Below, piece by piece: positions 1-8,691 of a stretch of DNA of 50,826 bases. Origin of the DNA: Candidatus Poribacteria bacterium (lineage in GTDB: Bacteria; Poribacteria; WGA-4E; WGA-3G); NCBI GenBank assembly GCA_022394775.1, contig JAGFCB010000027.1, positions 1 to 50,826 of the forward strand. Reading direction: 5' to 3'. The notes beneath the pieces were generated by a model that was not told the DNA's origin, searched no databases, and saw nothing but the letters and a program-made list of their open reading frames with translations. A program made the translations under genes and the position numbers. Every line of letters starts with the position of its first letter. Position 1 is the first letter of the stretch.

Positions 1-567
1 CAACCGGGGAACGCAGATGAAAGCGTAGACGATTACACCATCGCCGAAGCATCAGGCGGTGCTTTCATCGGTTCAGCCAACGGCACAGGAAACGATGGCG
101 GGGACTGGGTGAAATACGAGTTCTCTGTTGAGGCAGATGATTGGCATTTTTGGGGACGCGTGATCGCACCATCAATCGCCGATAACTCTTGTTACTGGGC
201 AGTCGATACAGCGGACGGCGAGATTACCTCTACCAATGACGGTCCGATGAATATCTGGGATTTCTATGAAGCCGGGGAACTCCGCGAAAATTATACGACG
301 GACTGGGTCTGGTTCCGGTTGAATTCACGCAACGGTCCTTTTGAAGGATTGGAACTTACCCAGCATGGTGATGACCCAGTTCCGGTGGAGTTGGACGCTG
401 GCAAGCATACACTGCACATCGCACATCGCGAAGATGGCACATACATCGACAAAATTTTCGCGACAACAGATATCGAATTTGATCCCAATGAAACCGACCC
501 ACAGACTGCTGTTGAACCGAAAAACAAGTTAACTACGACTTGGGGCGCACTCAAAAGCGGATTCTAA
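1..567 (+). CDS. Secreted CBM6-like binding-domain protein, 5'-truncated
   Basis: The frame is open from the first base of the window, so the gene starts upstream; 188 codons are visible. The segment IGSANGTGNDGGDWVKYEF followed by beta-rich sequence and AGKHTLHIAHREDGTYIDK resembles carbohydrate-binding-module-6-like jelly-roll domains of secreted proteins; the family assignment is inference from pattern. The C-terminus, NKLTTTWGALKSGF, nearly matches the end of the CBM9-like protein at 12677-13510 (NKLATTWGKLKSAQ), which suggests a common C-terminal tag. A strong terminator follows 15 bases after the stop. The role is probably extracellular or periplasmic glycan binding; no catalytic domain is visible in this fragment. 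Confidence 0.75.
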   Translation, partial: QPGNADESVDDYTIAEASGGAFIGSANGTGNDGGDWVKYEFSVEADDWHFWGRVIAPSIADNSCYWAVDTADGEITSTNDGPMNIWDFYEAGELRENYTTDWVWFRLNSRNGPFEGLELTQHGDDPVPVELDAGKHTLHIAHREDGTYIDKIFATTDIEFDPNETDPQTAVEPKNKLTTTWGALKSGF

Positions 568-582
568 GTGGAATAAACATTC

Positions 583-616
583 AAAGGCATCCACTCAATG
601 GATGCCTTTATTTTTT
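583..616 (+). terminator. Rho-independent terminator
   Basis: A perfect 10-bp stem AAAGGCATCC/GGATGCCTTT with loop ACTCAAT is followed by ATTTTTT. It closes the transcription unit of the truncated binding-domain gene. Confidence 0.85.
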
Positions 617-651
617 AAAATTACTATCAACAACGCGGGATATACGGAAAA

Positions 652-2364
652 TTGAAAAACAACTGTTATCTCTCGCTCGGTGCCAAAACAGAAACCTTCC
701 TACTCACCTGCCTGATACTTGTTACCTGCACCCCTACACCGACTGCAGCTGAAACAACGCTCCATTTCACAGACCAGACGCAACAAGCCGGTATCCATTT
801 CAAACACATCAATGGCGCATCCGAACAGAAATATCTACCGGAGACCATGGGAGCCGGTGGTCTTTTTTTTGATTACAACAACGATGGACACCTTGATATC
901 TATCTCGTCAATAGCGGAACCCTTAGCAGCACCTCCCAACTGTCCTACAGACATCCTGACCATACGAACGTCCTCTATCGCAACAAGGGCGATGGAACAT
1001 TTGTTGATGTCACAGCAGAAGCAGGGCTGCGACAAAACCGGGGTTATGGCATGGGATGCCTTGCAGCAGATTATGACAATGATGGCGACCCTGACCTTTA
1101 TCTCACCAACTTCGGTAAAAACCAGTTATACCGGAACAACGGGGACGGCACCTTTACTGACGTTACATCGCGCGCCGGTGTCGGTGATGGAAACTGGAGT
1201 GTTAGTGCCTCCTTCGGCGACTTTAACCTCGACGGACACCTCGATCTCTACGTAGCAAACTATCTGGATTATCAATTAGAGACTGCCCACGCCTGCTTTT
1301 TGGAAGGTGTTCATATCTACTGCGGCCCACACGAATACCCCGGGGCGCATGATACACTTTATCGCAACAACGGGGATGGGACTTTCACAGATGTCACCAC
1401 CCGTGCGGGGGTTCACAGCACCGGTAAAGGGTTAGGAACACTCTTTACCGATTACAACAATGACGGTTACCCCGACATTTTCGTCGCAAACGACGCTGTC
1501 CCTGATTTCCTCTATCACAACAACGGGAATGGGACTTTCACAGATGTCGCTGTCACGGCGGGAATTGCTTACAATTCAGAGGGACGCGCAACCGCAAGCA
1601 TGGGTATCGCCGCCGGTGATTATGATAACGATGGCGCGTCGGATCTCTTCGTTACAAACTTTTCCTTAGAAATTAACAGCCTCTTTCACAACGATAACGA
1701 CGGCTTTTATACAATGACAACTTTTGATGCCGGACTTGCTGATCATAGCTTTTCACAACTCGGTTTCGGGACACAGTTTCTCGACGCTGATAATGATGGA
1801 ACACTTGAACTTTTCGTCGCAAACGGACATGTATGGGATAATGTATCAGAAATTACGCCAGCTCTCTCTTATAAACAGCGGTGCCAGATCTTCAGTAATA
1901 CTGGTCAGGGACAATTCACGGATTTATCTGATATAGCGGGAGCGTTTTTCAAACAGCCGATCGTCGCACGTGGTGCCGCCATCGGCGACTATAACAATGA
2001 CGGTGCGATAGATATTCTTGTTACAAGTTGCGGGGAGATCCCAGTGCTATTGCGAAATGATTCCAAAGCAGAAGTCGAAAAAAATAATTGGGTGAAAATC
2101 CGACTTGTCGGCACTGAAAGTAACCGGGACGGTATTGGTGCGAAAGTGTGGGTGCACACAAGCGAAACAACACAATTTCGAGAAGTGGTCTGTGGTGGCA
2201 GTTATGCCTCTGGCAGCGATCTCACGCTTCTTTTTGGTATTGGCACACAAGAAACGATCCAATCTATGAAAGTAAAATGGCAAAGCGACCACATTCAAAC
2301 AGTTAATTTTTCAAACGCCGAGAGCCCTGTGAATGACATCGTTCATATTACCGAAAAGCGTTGA
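652..2364 (+). CDS. FG-GAP/VCBS repeat protein with ASPIC/UnbV C-terminus
   Basis: Predicted exported 570-residue beta-propeller protein. Residues 1-33 form a signal peptide (hydrophobic FLLTCLILVTC). Residues about 45-470 hold at least seven DxDxDG-type calcium loops (for example DYNNDGHLDIYL, DYDNDGDPDLYL) alternating with RNNGDGTFTDVT turns, the signature of FG-GAP/VCBS blades. Residues about 485-560 match the ASPIC/UnbV domain (TESNRDGIGAKV, then LLFGIGTQETI and VKW). The start is a TTG with weak upstream ACGGAAAA; no better start lies before the signal peptide. Two related proteins lie at 19749-22088 and 23715-25469 on the other strand. The family is widespread in Poribacteria and Planctomycetes, and its biochemical role is not established. 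It probably acts at the cell surface or in the periplasm. Confidence 0.9.
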   Translation: MKNNCYLSLGAKTETFLLTCLILVTCTPTPTAAETTLHFTDQTQQAGIHFKHINGASEQKYLPETMGAGGLFFDYNNDGHLDIYLVNSGTLSSTSQLSYRHPDHTNVLYRNKGDGTFVDVTAEAGLRQNRGYGMGCLAADYDNDGDPDLYLTNFGKNQLYRNNGDGTFTDVTSRAGVGDGNWSVSASFGDFNLDGHLDLYVANYLDYQLETAHACFLEGVHIYCGPHEYPGAHDTLYRNNGDGTFTDVTTRAGVHSTGKGLGTLFTDYNNDGYPDIFVANDAVPDFLYHNNGNGTFTDVAVTAGIAYNSEGRATASMGIAAGDYDNDGASDLFVTNFSLEINSLFHNDNDGFYTMTTFDAGLADHSFSQLGFGTQFLDADNDGTLELFVANGHVWDNVSEITPALSYKQRCQIFSNTGQGQFTDLSDIAGAFFKQPIVARGAAIGDYNNDGAIDILVTSCGEIPVLLRNDSKAEVEKNNWVKIRLVGTESNRDGIGAKVWVHTSETTQFREVVCGGSYASGSDLTLLFGIGTQETIQSMKVKWQSDHIQTVNFSNAESPVNDIVHITEKR

Positions 2365-2985
2365 ATTAGTTTGTCCCACTTCACTTGCTGTACCTATTTC
2401 AGAGAGGCAACACAATCCCTTAACACAAAACATTTCATGCCACTAAAAAACGATGACAAATTTGTTGTCATCTCTCACCTTTATGACTATCACCGAAAAA
2501 TTAGGGTGCTCTTCTCAATAATTGCATATTGTTCTGCAAAAATTGCACATCTAACAACAAAAATTGGCATGTTCAAAGCACCACAAATCGCCATTTCCCC
2601 TGAATCTACTTACACGGCGGCGTGCCATTTGGTATAACAGTATTTGTTTTCACAAAAGAATCCGACTGTCGTTATAAGTTGGCAATCGGTAACATGATCA
2701 CGGGCCGATGCACCACCCGTATAGTTTTATCCATCCGACTTGTTTCCAAAAACCAAAACAATTTCTGTGATATACACTGCAATTTTTGCGTGCTAATCAT
2801 GCAAAAGAACACCTAAACACATCTCATTTTTTTTCGGTATGGATTGTAAATAAAAAAAGTAAAAGTTGGTACTTCCTGTGATAAATTTAGTGTACACCTG
2901 TATTTACAAAGGCACTATAATAAAAAACCCTTCTAAAATTTCGACAACAGTTTGGCGTAAATACATTACATTTTTTGATAAATAT
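2365..2985. other. AT-rich intergenic region with a hairpin
   Basis: About 620 bases without a convincing gene. Two short open frames here (2371-2637, 2622-2816) lack ribosome sites and protein-like composition. A perfect hairpin GATGACAA-ATTTG-TTGTCATC at 2452-2472 has no T-run and could be a protein-binding site. The position upstream of a sigma54-type promoter fits an enhancer (upstream activator) region, which is inference. Confidence 0.5.
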
Positions 2986-3000
2986 TGGCACGAAATTTGC
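2986..3000 (+). promoter_or_regulatory. Sigma54 (-24/-12) promoter
   Basis: TGGCACGAAATTTGC fits the sigma54 consensus TGGCACG-N4-TTGC, with exactly 10 bases between the invariant GG and GC. It lies 41 bases before the start codon of a sigma54-type AAA+ activator gene, which suggests that the activator gene is itself sigma54-dependent, possibly autoregulated. Confidence 0.8.
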
Positions 3001-3040
3001 TTAAACATAACCAACGTGATTCGATGTTAAAGGAACTACG

Positions 3041-4144
3041 ATGAACCAACAGTCGGCATTTATACAATTGCCATCAGCATCTATGCAAGCGATTTACAAC
3101 ACAATTCAGCAGGTTGTAAAGTCAAATATCCCTTTCTTTATTACTGGTGAAACTGGTGTTGGTAAGGAAGGCATCGCGAGATACATTCACGAAACCAGTC
3201 CACGAAGGGATAAACCTTTCATCGCAATTAACTGCGGCAGATTCTCGGCGGAACTCCTCCAAAGCGAACTCTTCGGTCATGAAACAGGTGCGTTTACCAG
3301 TGCGATCCGTCAGCGTCGCGGTGCGTTTGAAGCTGCAGATGGTGGTATTCTTTTTTTGGATGAAGTTCCCGAAATGTCCTTGGACGCACAGAAAATGCTG
3401 CTTCGCGTCTTGGACACTGCCACATTTACGCGGCTCGGTGGAAACGAGGTTTTGACAGTCGATGTTCATACCATCGCTGCAACAAATAGAGATATTGTGA
3501 AAGCAGTCAATAACACAGAGTTTAGAGCAGACTTATACTACCGTCTTAAAGGATTGATGCTGCATTTACCACCATTACGGGAACGCACAGAAGATATTTC
3601 GCCGTTAGTGGAGGCTTTTATCAACGAATTCAGTGCTGAATACGGAAAAAGTGTTACAGGTATTAACTCAGAAGCACTTAAGCGTCTCGAACAGGCAGCC
3701 TGGCCTGGCAATATCCGCCAACTTCGTAGTACGATCCAAACGGCTGTTGCACTCACAACAACAGACGAACTCAAACTTAAAGATTTTCCGGATATCTACC
3801 CAGAATTCATTCAGAGACTTACCTCTATCTGGCAGACACTCCCCTCTGAGACACAGCATGCAATATGGGAAACACTCCCGTTAGAAATGCAGCACGCAAT
3901 TATACATGAAATCTCAACACGGGGACCGGAACCGTGGCGAACTTTACCGACTTCATACATTTTGAAAACAAGCGAAGCAGATGAACGCCTTAACATAGAA
4001 AATATGAATCAGAACCAAATTTTACGCGCAGTTGCCCAGAAGCGCATTGAGCAATATGCATCTTTACGAGAAGCAGCCGAATCGCTGGATATTGATATTC
4101 GGACCTTACAGAAATATGCACAATGGAAAGAATCAAACAACTGA
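3041..4144 (+). CDS. Sigma54-type AAA+ transcriptional activator (first of tandem pair)
   Basis: 367 residues, PspF-like in layout: the AAA+ domain starts almost at the N-terminus with no receiver, GAF or PAS sensor. Visible motifs are Walker A GETGVGKE (36-43), the L1 loop as GAFTSA (83-88) where most activators have GAFTGA, Walker B GGILFLDE (101-108), sensor I AATNRD, arginine-finger region FRADLYYRL, sensor [10 protein letters not shown] (221-228), and a C-terminal Fis-type helix-turn-helix ([17 protein letters not shown]). Between them, about 270-300, is an internal repeat WQTLPxETQHAI/WETLPxExQHAI. It starts at ATG after AAAGGA and sits behind a sigma54 promoter. It should open sigma54-RNA polymerase promoters; target genes are unknown. 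A paralogue follows at 4546. Confidence 0.93.
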   Translation: MNQQSAFIQLPSASMQAIYNTIQQVVKSNIPFFITGETGVGKEGIARYIHETSPRRDKPFIAINCGRFSAELLQSELFGHETGAFTSAIRQRRGAFEAADGGILFLDEVPEMSLDAQKMLLRVLDTATFTRLGGNEVLTVDVHTIAATNRDIVKAVNNTEFRADLYYRLKGLMLHLPPLRERTEDISPLVEAFINEFSAEYGKSVTGINSEALKRLEQAAWPGNIRQLRSTIQTAVALTTTDELKLKDFPDIYPEFIQRLTSIWQTLPSETQHAIWETLPLEMQHAIIHEISTRGPEPWRTLPTSYILKTSEADERLNIENMNQNQILRAVAQKRIEQYASLREAAESLDIDIRTLQKYAQWKESNN

Positions 4145-4545
4145 CACGCATCGGGAATATAAAAAAATAATATCTATTTACTTCAACCGAAACTCTCACT
4201 GTGAGGAAGACTGAAACTAAAAAATAATATATTCATTAGATAAAGGTCTCGGTTAACCTAAACACATTAATTGTATCATTGCATCGAGTTTTCATATATA
4301 TCGATGAAAAAGTACATTTCAAGTCAACTAAAACCCAAATATAGCGTTAATACCCACCGTTAATGCGAAAAACCACAATGTGCTATGGAAAACCGGTTTC
4401 TGTACCGTTGCGGTTCTATTTCCTTGAAGCCAAGAAAGGTTGTGCGCGGTAATGACGCATCGTATCACGATCGGCTTTTAGGCACTAAAACCGCCCAAGC
4501 TTAAATATATTCGTCCATATATAAATATACTTTAAGGAGCACATT
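4145..4545 (+). promoter_or_regulatory. Intergenic region with weak sigma54-like promoter before second activator
   Basis: 400 AT-rich bases between the two AAA+ genes with no gene seen. At 4481-4494, GGCACTAAAACCGC keeps the GG-N10-GC geometry of a -24/-12 element but has CCGC where TTGC is usual, so it is a weaker match than the one at 2986. A direct repeat of CGTTAAT near 4345-4365 could be part of an activator site. No terminator hairpin with a T-run separates the genes. Confidence 0.4.
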
Positions 4546-5649
4546 ATGAAACAGCAACCCGCGTTCATACAATTACCGTCAGCACCTATGCTGGCGATTT
4601 ATAATATAATTCAGCAGGTTGTGACATCAAATATTCCGATCCTCATTACCGGCGAAACTGGTGTCGGTAAGGAAGGCATCGCGAGATACATTCACGAAAC
4701 CAGCCCACGAAGGGATAAACCTTTCATCGCAATTAACTGCGGCAGATTCTCGGCGGAACTCCTCCAAAGTGAACTCTTTGGCCATGAAGCTGGGGCATTC
4801 ACCAGTGCGATTCGTCAGCGCCAAGGCGCGTTTGAAGCCGCAAATAGTGGTGTCCTCTTCTTAGATGAAGTCCCCGAAATGTCTTTGGACGCGCAGAAGA
4901 TGATCCTCCGCGTCTTGGACACTGCCACATTTACGAGGCTCGGTGGAAACGATCCCCTGACAGTTGATGTTCACATTATCGCTGCAACAAACAGAGATAT
5001 TGTGAAAACAGTCGCTGCAAGGGAATTTAGGGAAGATCTCTATTATCGCCTCAACGGGATGATGCTTCACTTACCACCCCTGCGAGAACGCACGGAAGAT
5101 ATTGTTCCCTTAGTGGCAGCTTTTATTAACGAGTTCAATGCTGAGTACGGGAAAAACGTTGCCGGAATTAACTCAGAGGCACTGAAGAAACTTGAACAAG
5201 CAGCTTGGCCCGGTAATATCCGTCAACTTCGCAGTACTGTTCAAACAGCTGTTGCCCTCGCGACAACAGACGAACTTGAACTCAAAGATTTCCCGGATAT
5301 CTACCCCGAATTTGTTCAGACGCTTATCCCTATCTGGCAGACACTCCCGCCTGAAACGCAGCACGCGATTTGGGAAACACTCCACCCAGAAACACAACAT
5401 ACAATTATGCATGAGTTTTCAACCTGGTTACCGGAGCCGTGGCAAAACATGCATGTTTCTTATACTCCCAGAATAGGTGGAAAAATGGAGTCTATCAATA
5501 TAGGAGATTTGAATCAGAATCAAATTCTACGTGCAGTTGCCCAGAAGCGTATTGAGCAATACACATCACTACGTGAAGCAGCTGAATCATTGAATATTGA
5601 TATTCGGACCCTTCAGAAATATGCCCATTGGAGAGAATCAGACAATTAG
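4546..5649 (+). CDS. Sigma54-type AAA+ transcriptional activator (second of tandem pair)
   Basis: A 367-residue paralogue of the preceding protein, with the same order: no sensor domain, Walker [10 protein letters not shown]1 loop GAFTSA, Walker B SGVLFLDE, sensor [10 protein letters not shown], the WQTLP/WETL repeat segment and a C-terminal Fis-like helix-turn-helix ([17 protein letters not shown]). The start ATG follows AAGGAG. The duplication is evident at DNA level: about 105 bases from the Walker A region onward differ from the first copy at only one position, while flanking codons have diverged freely. Sequence differs most in the region before the helix-turn-helix. Both copies could form mixed hexamers; the target is unknown. 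A terminator follows at 5750. Confidence 0.93.
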   Translation: MKQQPAFIQLPSAPMLAIYNIIQQVVTSNIPILITGETGVGKEGIARYIHETSPRRDKPFIAINCGRFSAELLQSELFGHEAGAFTSAIRQRQGAFEAANSGVLFLDEVPEMSLDAQKMILRVLDTATFTRLGGNDPLTVDVHIIAATNRDIVKTVAAREFREDLYYRLNGMMLHLPPLRERTEDIVPLVAAFINEFNAEYGKNVAGINSEALKKLEQAAWPGNIRQLRSTVQTAVALATTDELELKDFPDIYPEFVQTLIPIWQTLPPETQHAIWETLHPETQHTIMHEFSTWLPEPWQNMHVSYTPRIGGKMESINIGDLNQNQILRAVAQKRIEQYTSLREAAESLNIDIRTLQKYAHWRESDN

Positions 5650-5749
5650 AGAGGCAAATTTCTTGAAGAAAAAATTTAAAGTGCTAAATGCACGTGTAAT
5701 AACATAATATAAATCCGGTAGAAAATAGCACAATACAGAAACCAAGAGT

Positions 5750-5805
5750 CAACTCCCTATAGCCTAACGAAGTCATCTGAACTTCTGCTATAGGGAGTTG
5801 CTTTT
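5750..5805 (+). terminator. Long hairpin terminator after AAA+ pair
   Basis: CAACTCCCTATAG at 5750-5762 pairs perfectly with CTATAGGGAGTTG at 5788-5800; the 25-base loop contains a smaller GAAGT/ACTTC stem. CTTTT follows directly. It probably ends transcription of the activator gene. Confidence 0.7.
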
Positions 5806-5906
5806 CCAAGAGTCCAACATTCAGAAAATATACCCAATTGCTGATCTCTCACGGAAAAATTATAGAGGTCGTTCAAACTGCTCCTATTGTTGAGGTATTA
5901 TTTAGG

Positions 5907-5936
5907 TTGACATTACGTCACCTGTACGCGTATAAT
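5907..5936 (+). promoter_or_regulatory. Sigma70-type promoter for APS kinase gene
   Basis: TTGACA at 5907-5912 and TATAAT at 5931-5936, both perfect consensus hexamers, are separated by 18 bases. Transcription would start near 5943, inside the palindrome that follows. Confidence 0.75.
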
Positions 5937-5940
5937 AATA

Positions 5941-5960
5941 TATTATCAGGTCTGATAATA
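5941..5960. promoter_or_regulatory. Operator-like palindrome over the start site
   Basis: TATTATCAG and CTGATAATA are perfect 9-base inverted arms around a central GT. The palindrome begins four bases after the -10 box, the classic position for a dimeric repressor. The cognate regulator is not identifiable here. Confidence 0.6.
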
Positions 5961-5961
5961 T

Positions 5962-5989
5962 AGGTCTGTTTGGAAGACCTCAATTTTTT
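5962..5989 (+). terminator. Possible attenuator hairpin in APS kinase leader
   Basis: AGGTCT (5962-5967) pairs with AGACCT (5975-5980) and is followed three bases later by six T residues. It lies between the promoter and the ribosome site of the APS kinase gene, so it could terminate early transcripts. The stem is only 6 bp. Confidence 0.4.
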
Positions 5990-6018
5990 CACTTCTTAAT
6001 ATGTGAGGAATAATCGAA

Positions 6019-6636
6019 TTGGCTCAACAGAAAGCAACTAATATTACGTGGCACGAAGCGACTGTCACGGCAGAAGATAGAGAAAAATTACTGAATCAGA
6101 AAGGCTGTGTGATTTGGTTCACAGGACTCTCCGGCTCAGGTAAATCAACATTAGCGAATGCGGTTGAACATGTACTGCACCAACACCACCACCACACTTA
6201 TGTTTTAGATGGTGATAATGTCCGGCACGGACTTAACAAGAACTTGGGTTTCTCACCAGAGGATCGTGAAGAAAACATCCGCCGCATCGGTGAAGTTGCG
6301 AAACTCTTTGCGGATGCGGGAACAATCGTCATGACTGCCTTCATCTCTCCTTACCTCGCTGATAGAGATCAGGCAAGAGCACTCATGGCAGAAGATAGAT
6401 TCGTCGAAGTTTTCGTTGATTGCCCACTTGAAGTCTGCGAAGAACGAGATACGAAAGGTTTATACAAAAAGGCACGTACTGGAGAAATCAAGGAATTTAC
6501 AGGTATCAGTGCACCTTATGAATCACCACTGAACCCTGAAGTTACAGTGAACACCGATGCACTCTCCATTGAAGAATGCGCGCAGGTCGTTGTTGAGGCT
6601 CTTGCGAAAGCAGGACTGGTGCCAGACGGAAATTAG
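6019..6636 (+). CDS. cysC: Adenylylsulfate (APS) kinase
   Basis: The predicted 205-residue cytoplasmic enzyme phosphorylates adenylylsulfate to PAPS, the sulfate donor for sulfotransferases or reduction. Walker A GLSGSGKS is at 36-43, DGDNVRHGL at 64-72, and the FISPY and [17 protein letters not shown] segments are typical of CysC. Length matches the family. The start is TTG at 6019, eight bases after GAGGAA; no ATG gives a complete N-terminus. It stands alone, without sulfate adenylyltransferase genes in view. Regulation appears elaborate, with a consensus promoter, operator-like palindrome and leader hairpin. A PhyH gene follows after 42 bases and may be cotranscribed. Confidence 0.95.
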   Translation: MAQQKATNITWHEATVTAEDREKLLNQKGCVIWFTGLSGSGKSTLANAVEHVLHQHHHHTYVLDGDNVRHGLNKNLGFSPEDREENIRRIGEVAKLFADAGTIVMTAFISPYLADRDQARALMAEDRFVEVFVDCPLEVCEERDTKGLYKKARTGEIKEFTGISAPYESPLNPEVTVNTDALSIEECAQVVVEALAKAGLVPDGN

Positions 6637-6678
6637 CGAACCGCGAACATCGATGCGCGAATAAAAGAAGGCACGGAA

Positions 6679-7497
6679 ATGGAATCGGTTATTAGAGATT
6701 TCAATGAAGATGGATTCTCTATTCTACAAGGCATTTTAGAATCGGAGACGCTTGAAGCCGTTAAACACGAATGCGAAGTGTTAGTTGATGAACTCGCGTT
6801 GCGACGGGAATCGGAAGGAAAGTTAGCAGACACATATCCCAATGCCTCTTTTGAAACCCGACTGGTTCGGCTTTATGAAGATTATCCCGATGAGAATCCG
6901 ACGATCTTTCGCCCGGAACTACATCGTGAAGGATTTTTCGGTGTATTTGCGCATCCAATTTTACTTGAACTCGCGGGTATTATCTTAGGTCCAGAGATAC
7001 GATTGTACCCAAACTATTCCGTTCGCCCAAAACTACCTGAGAACAAACGAACAGAGGTGTTGTGGCATCAAGACGCTGGCTATACTTCAAAGGAAGCAGA
7101 CATTTTACGGATGATGAATGTTTGGGCACCTTTGGTCCCAGTTAACATCGAAAACGGGTGCATGGAATTCATTCCGGGGAGCCACAAGTGGGGTGTCGTT
7201 CCACATGAAAAAGACGAATATTATCTACGCATCCATGACGACTATATTAAACCCGTTGAAGCGGATGCCGTATCCATCGAGATTCTGCCAGGAGATACTG
7301 TTATCTTTAGTAACCTACTGTTTCACCGTGGGTTACCGAACCGCGCTGGACACATCCGATGGAGTCTTGATTTCCGTTACCAAGATGCCAGACAACCGAC
7401 ACTCCGGACAACACAGGGACATCTGCTCAGTTCAGAAACTACACCGGATGCAGTTGTAAAGGATGCTAAAACGTGGGCGCAACTCGAATTTTCCTAA
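6679..7497 (+). CDS. Phytanoyl-CoA dioxygenase (PhyH) family protein
   Basis: 272 residues, a 2-oxoglutarate- and Fe(II)-dependent oxygenase fold. The iron-binding HxD is WHQD (H130, D132), the distal histidine lies in FHRGLPNRAGH (H216), and R227 in HIRWSLDFRY is the likely 2-oxoglutarate anchor; all catalytic residues are present. ENGCMEFIPGSHKWG is the usual PhyH loop. The ATG at 6679 is preceded by AAGGCACGG. Substrates in this large family range from fatty acyl chains to natural products, and none can be assigned here. The last codons are included in a 122-bp tandem duplication that runs to the next gene. Other PhyH genes lie at 29875 and 40118. Confidence 0.92.
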   Translation: MESVIRDFNEDGFSILQGILESETLEAVKHECEVLVDELALRRESEGKLADTYPNASFETRLVRLYEDYPDENPTIFRPELHREGFFGVFAHPILLELAGIILGPEIRLYPNYSVRPKLPENKRTEVLWHQDAGYTSKEADILRMMNVWAPLVPVNIENGCMEFIPGSHKWGVVPHEKDEYYLRIHDDYIKPVEADAVSIEILPGDTVIFSNLLFHRGLPNRAGHIRWSLDFRYQDARQPTLRTTQGHLLSSETTPDAVVKDAKTWAQLEFS

Positions 7498-7725
7498 ATC
7501 GGAAACAAGCACGCGTAGCTTGAAACGAAGCGAAAATCGGTTATACGGAGAAGCGCGATCTTGTTCAAACCGTCCACACCGAACCGCAAGGAAAATGAGT
7601 AGGACTTGAGTTTTCCTAAATTGGAAACAAGCACACGTAGCTTGGAACGAAGTGGAAAGCGGATATACGGAGAAACGCGATTTTGCCCAAAGCCTCTATA
7701 CCGAACCGCAAGGAAATTTAAAATA
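7486..7725 (+). repeat. Tandem duplication (period 122 bp) carrying ribosome-binding leader
   Basis: Copy 1 runs 7486-7607 and copy 2 7608-7725. Each has GTTTTCCTAAAT or AATTTTCCTAAAT, then AACAAGCAC, GTAGCTTG, AACGAAG, TATACGGAGAA and ACCGAACCGCAAGGAAA. Copy 1 begins inside the 3' end of the PhyH gene and includes its stop. In copy 2 the AAGGAAA serves the ATG of the FAH gene. In copy 1 the same site precedes a five-codon frame at 7595-7609 (Met-Ser-Arg-Thr-stop). Confidence 0.85.
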
Positions 7726-8679
7726 ATGAAATTAATTCAGTTTCATCTGCCCAATTTAGGCAAACGGGTCGGAATTGTCACCCGGGACGAAGAAGTAATT
7801 GACGTGACGAGCGAAGAATCTCCCGGTGTATTAGAAATATTAGCACTCGCACATCAGGAACAGGTCAGCCTTGGTGTCATATTAGCAGACATCCAAGAGA
7901 AGGTAGCAACACCGGCACCAATGCAGTTCAATGCGTTTCCGAATGAAGAAGCTGCACCCACTGAACCTGAAGGTCTTACATTCAAAAAATTAGATATTGC
8001 CCCCGATGAAAACGTGCCACATCTCCTACCACCGATTGATCCGCCTGAAGTCTGGGGATGCGGTGTAACCTATAAGCGCAGTGCTGATATGCGCGACGAC
8101 GACTCCGAACAGGACATTTACAGTCGCGTTTATCACGCGGACCGTCCTGAAATATTTTTCAAAGCGACCGCTGCACGTTGCGTCGGTCCGAACGGTTTTA
8201 TCGGTATCCGAAGCGATTCGGTACTAACCGCCACTGAACCAGAACTTGCATACATTCTCGGCGGTGACGGAGAAATCGTGGGATACACCCTCTGCAACGA
8301 CGTATCCGCATGGGATATTGAGCGCGACAATCCACTTTACCTCCCACAATCTAAAGTTTTTTATGGATGTTGTGCACTCGGTCCGATGTTCCTCACACCA
8401 TCTGAAGTAGACGACCCTTATAACTTAGAGATGCAATGCACCGTCCTTCGTGATACAGAGGTCGTCTATCAGGGTGAGGTCAATACCTCTCAAATCAATT
8501 GGAAGTTTGAACAACTGACCGAATTCCTAATGCGAGATAATCCTATCCCACTGGGTACTGTCGTCTCGACAGGCACCGGTATCATCGTCCCGAACGATCT
8601 ACCGCTTGCTGCAGGTGACACTGTCCAAATCGATATTGAAGGGTTCGGCAGGTTGTCAAACCCTGTCAAGCAGCTTTAG
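7726..8679 (+). CDS. Fumarylacetoacetate hydrolase (FAH) family protein, possible 2-keto-3-deoxy-sugar-acid dehydratase/hydrolase
   Basis: 317 residues from the ATG at 7726, chosen because AAGGAAAT stands 9 bases upstream. The longer frame from 7606 only adds 40 residues encoded by the leader repeat. The N-terminal part (LIQFHLPNLGKRVGIV) is a typical FAH preface; the C-terminal FAH domain shows WGCGVTYKRSADMR, FFKATAARCVGP, EPELAYIL, GYTLCNDVSAWDIE and NPLYLPQSKVF. The last motifs resemble 2-keto-3-deoxy-arabinonate dehydratases of pentose oxidation pathways, so sugar-acid catabolism is a reasonable inference. Metal ligands are expected in the EPELA region. The D-threonine-aldolase-like gene follows after 12 bases, evidently in the same operon. 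Confidence 0.9.
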   Translation: MKLIQFHLPNLGKRVGIVTRDEEVIDVTSEESPGVLEILALAHQEQVSLGVILADIQEKVATPAPMQFNAFPNEEAAPTEPEGLTFKKLDIAPDENVPHLLPPIDPPEVWGCGVTYKRSADMRDDDSEQDIYSRVYHADRPEIFFKATAARCVGPNGFIGIRSDSVLTATEPELAYILGGDGEIVGYTLCNDVSAWDIERDNPLYLPQSKVFYGCCALGPMFLTPSEVDDPYNLEMQCTVLRDTEVVYQGEVNTSQINWKFEQLTEFLMRDNPIPLGTVVSTGTGIIVPNDLPLAAGDTVQIDIEGFGRLSNPVKQL

Positions 8680-8691
8680 GAGATATTATAG

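Noticed and set aside
2371..2816. Two small frames before the activator gene
   Set aside because: No ribosome site, cysteine- and isoleucine-rich AT-derived translation, and position in a probable regulatory region.
7606..8679. FAH-family gene start at 7606
   Set aside because: The first 40 codons are repeat leader, and ATG 7726 has a proper ribosome site and a family-like N-terminus.
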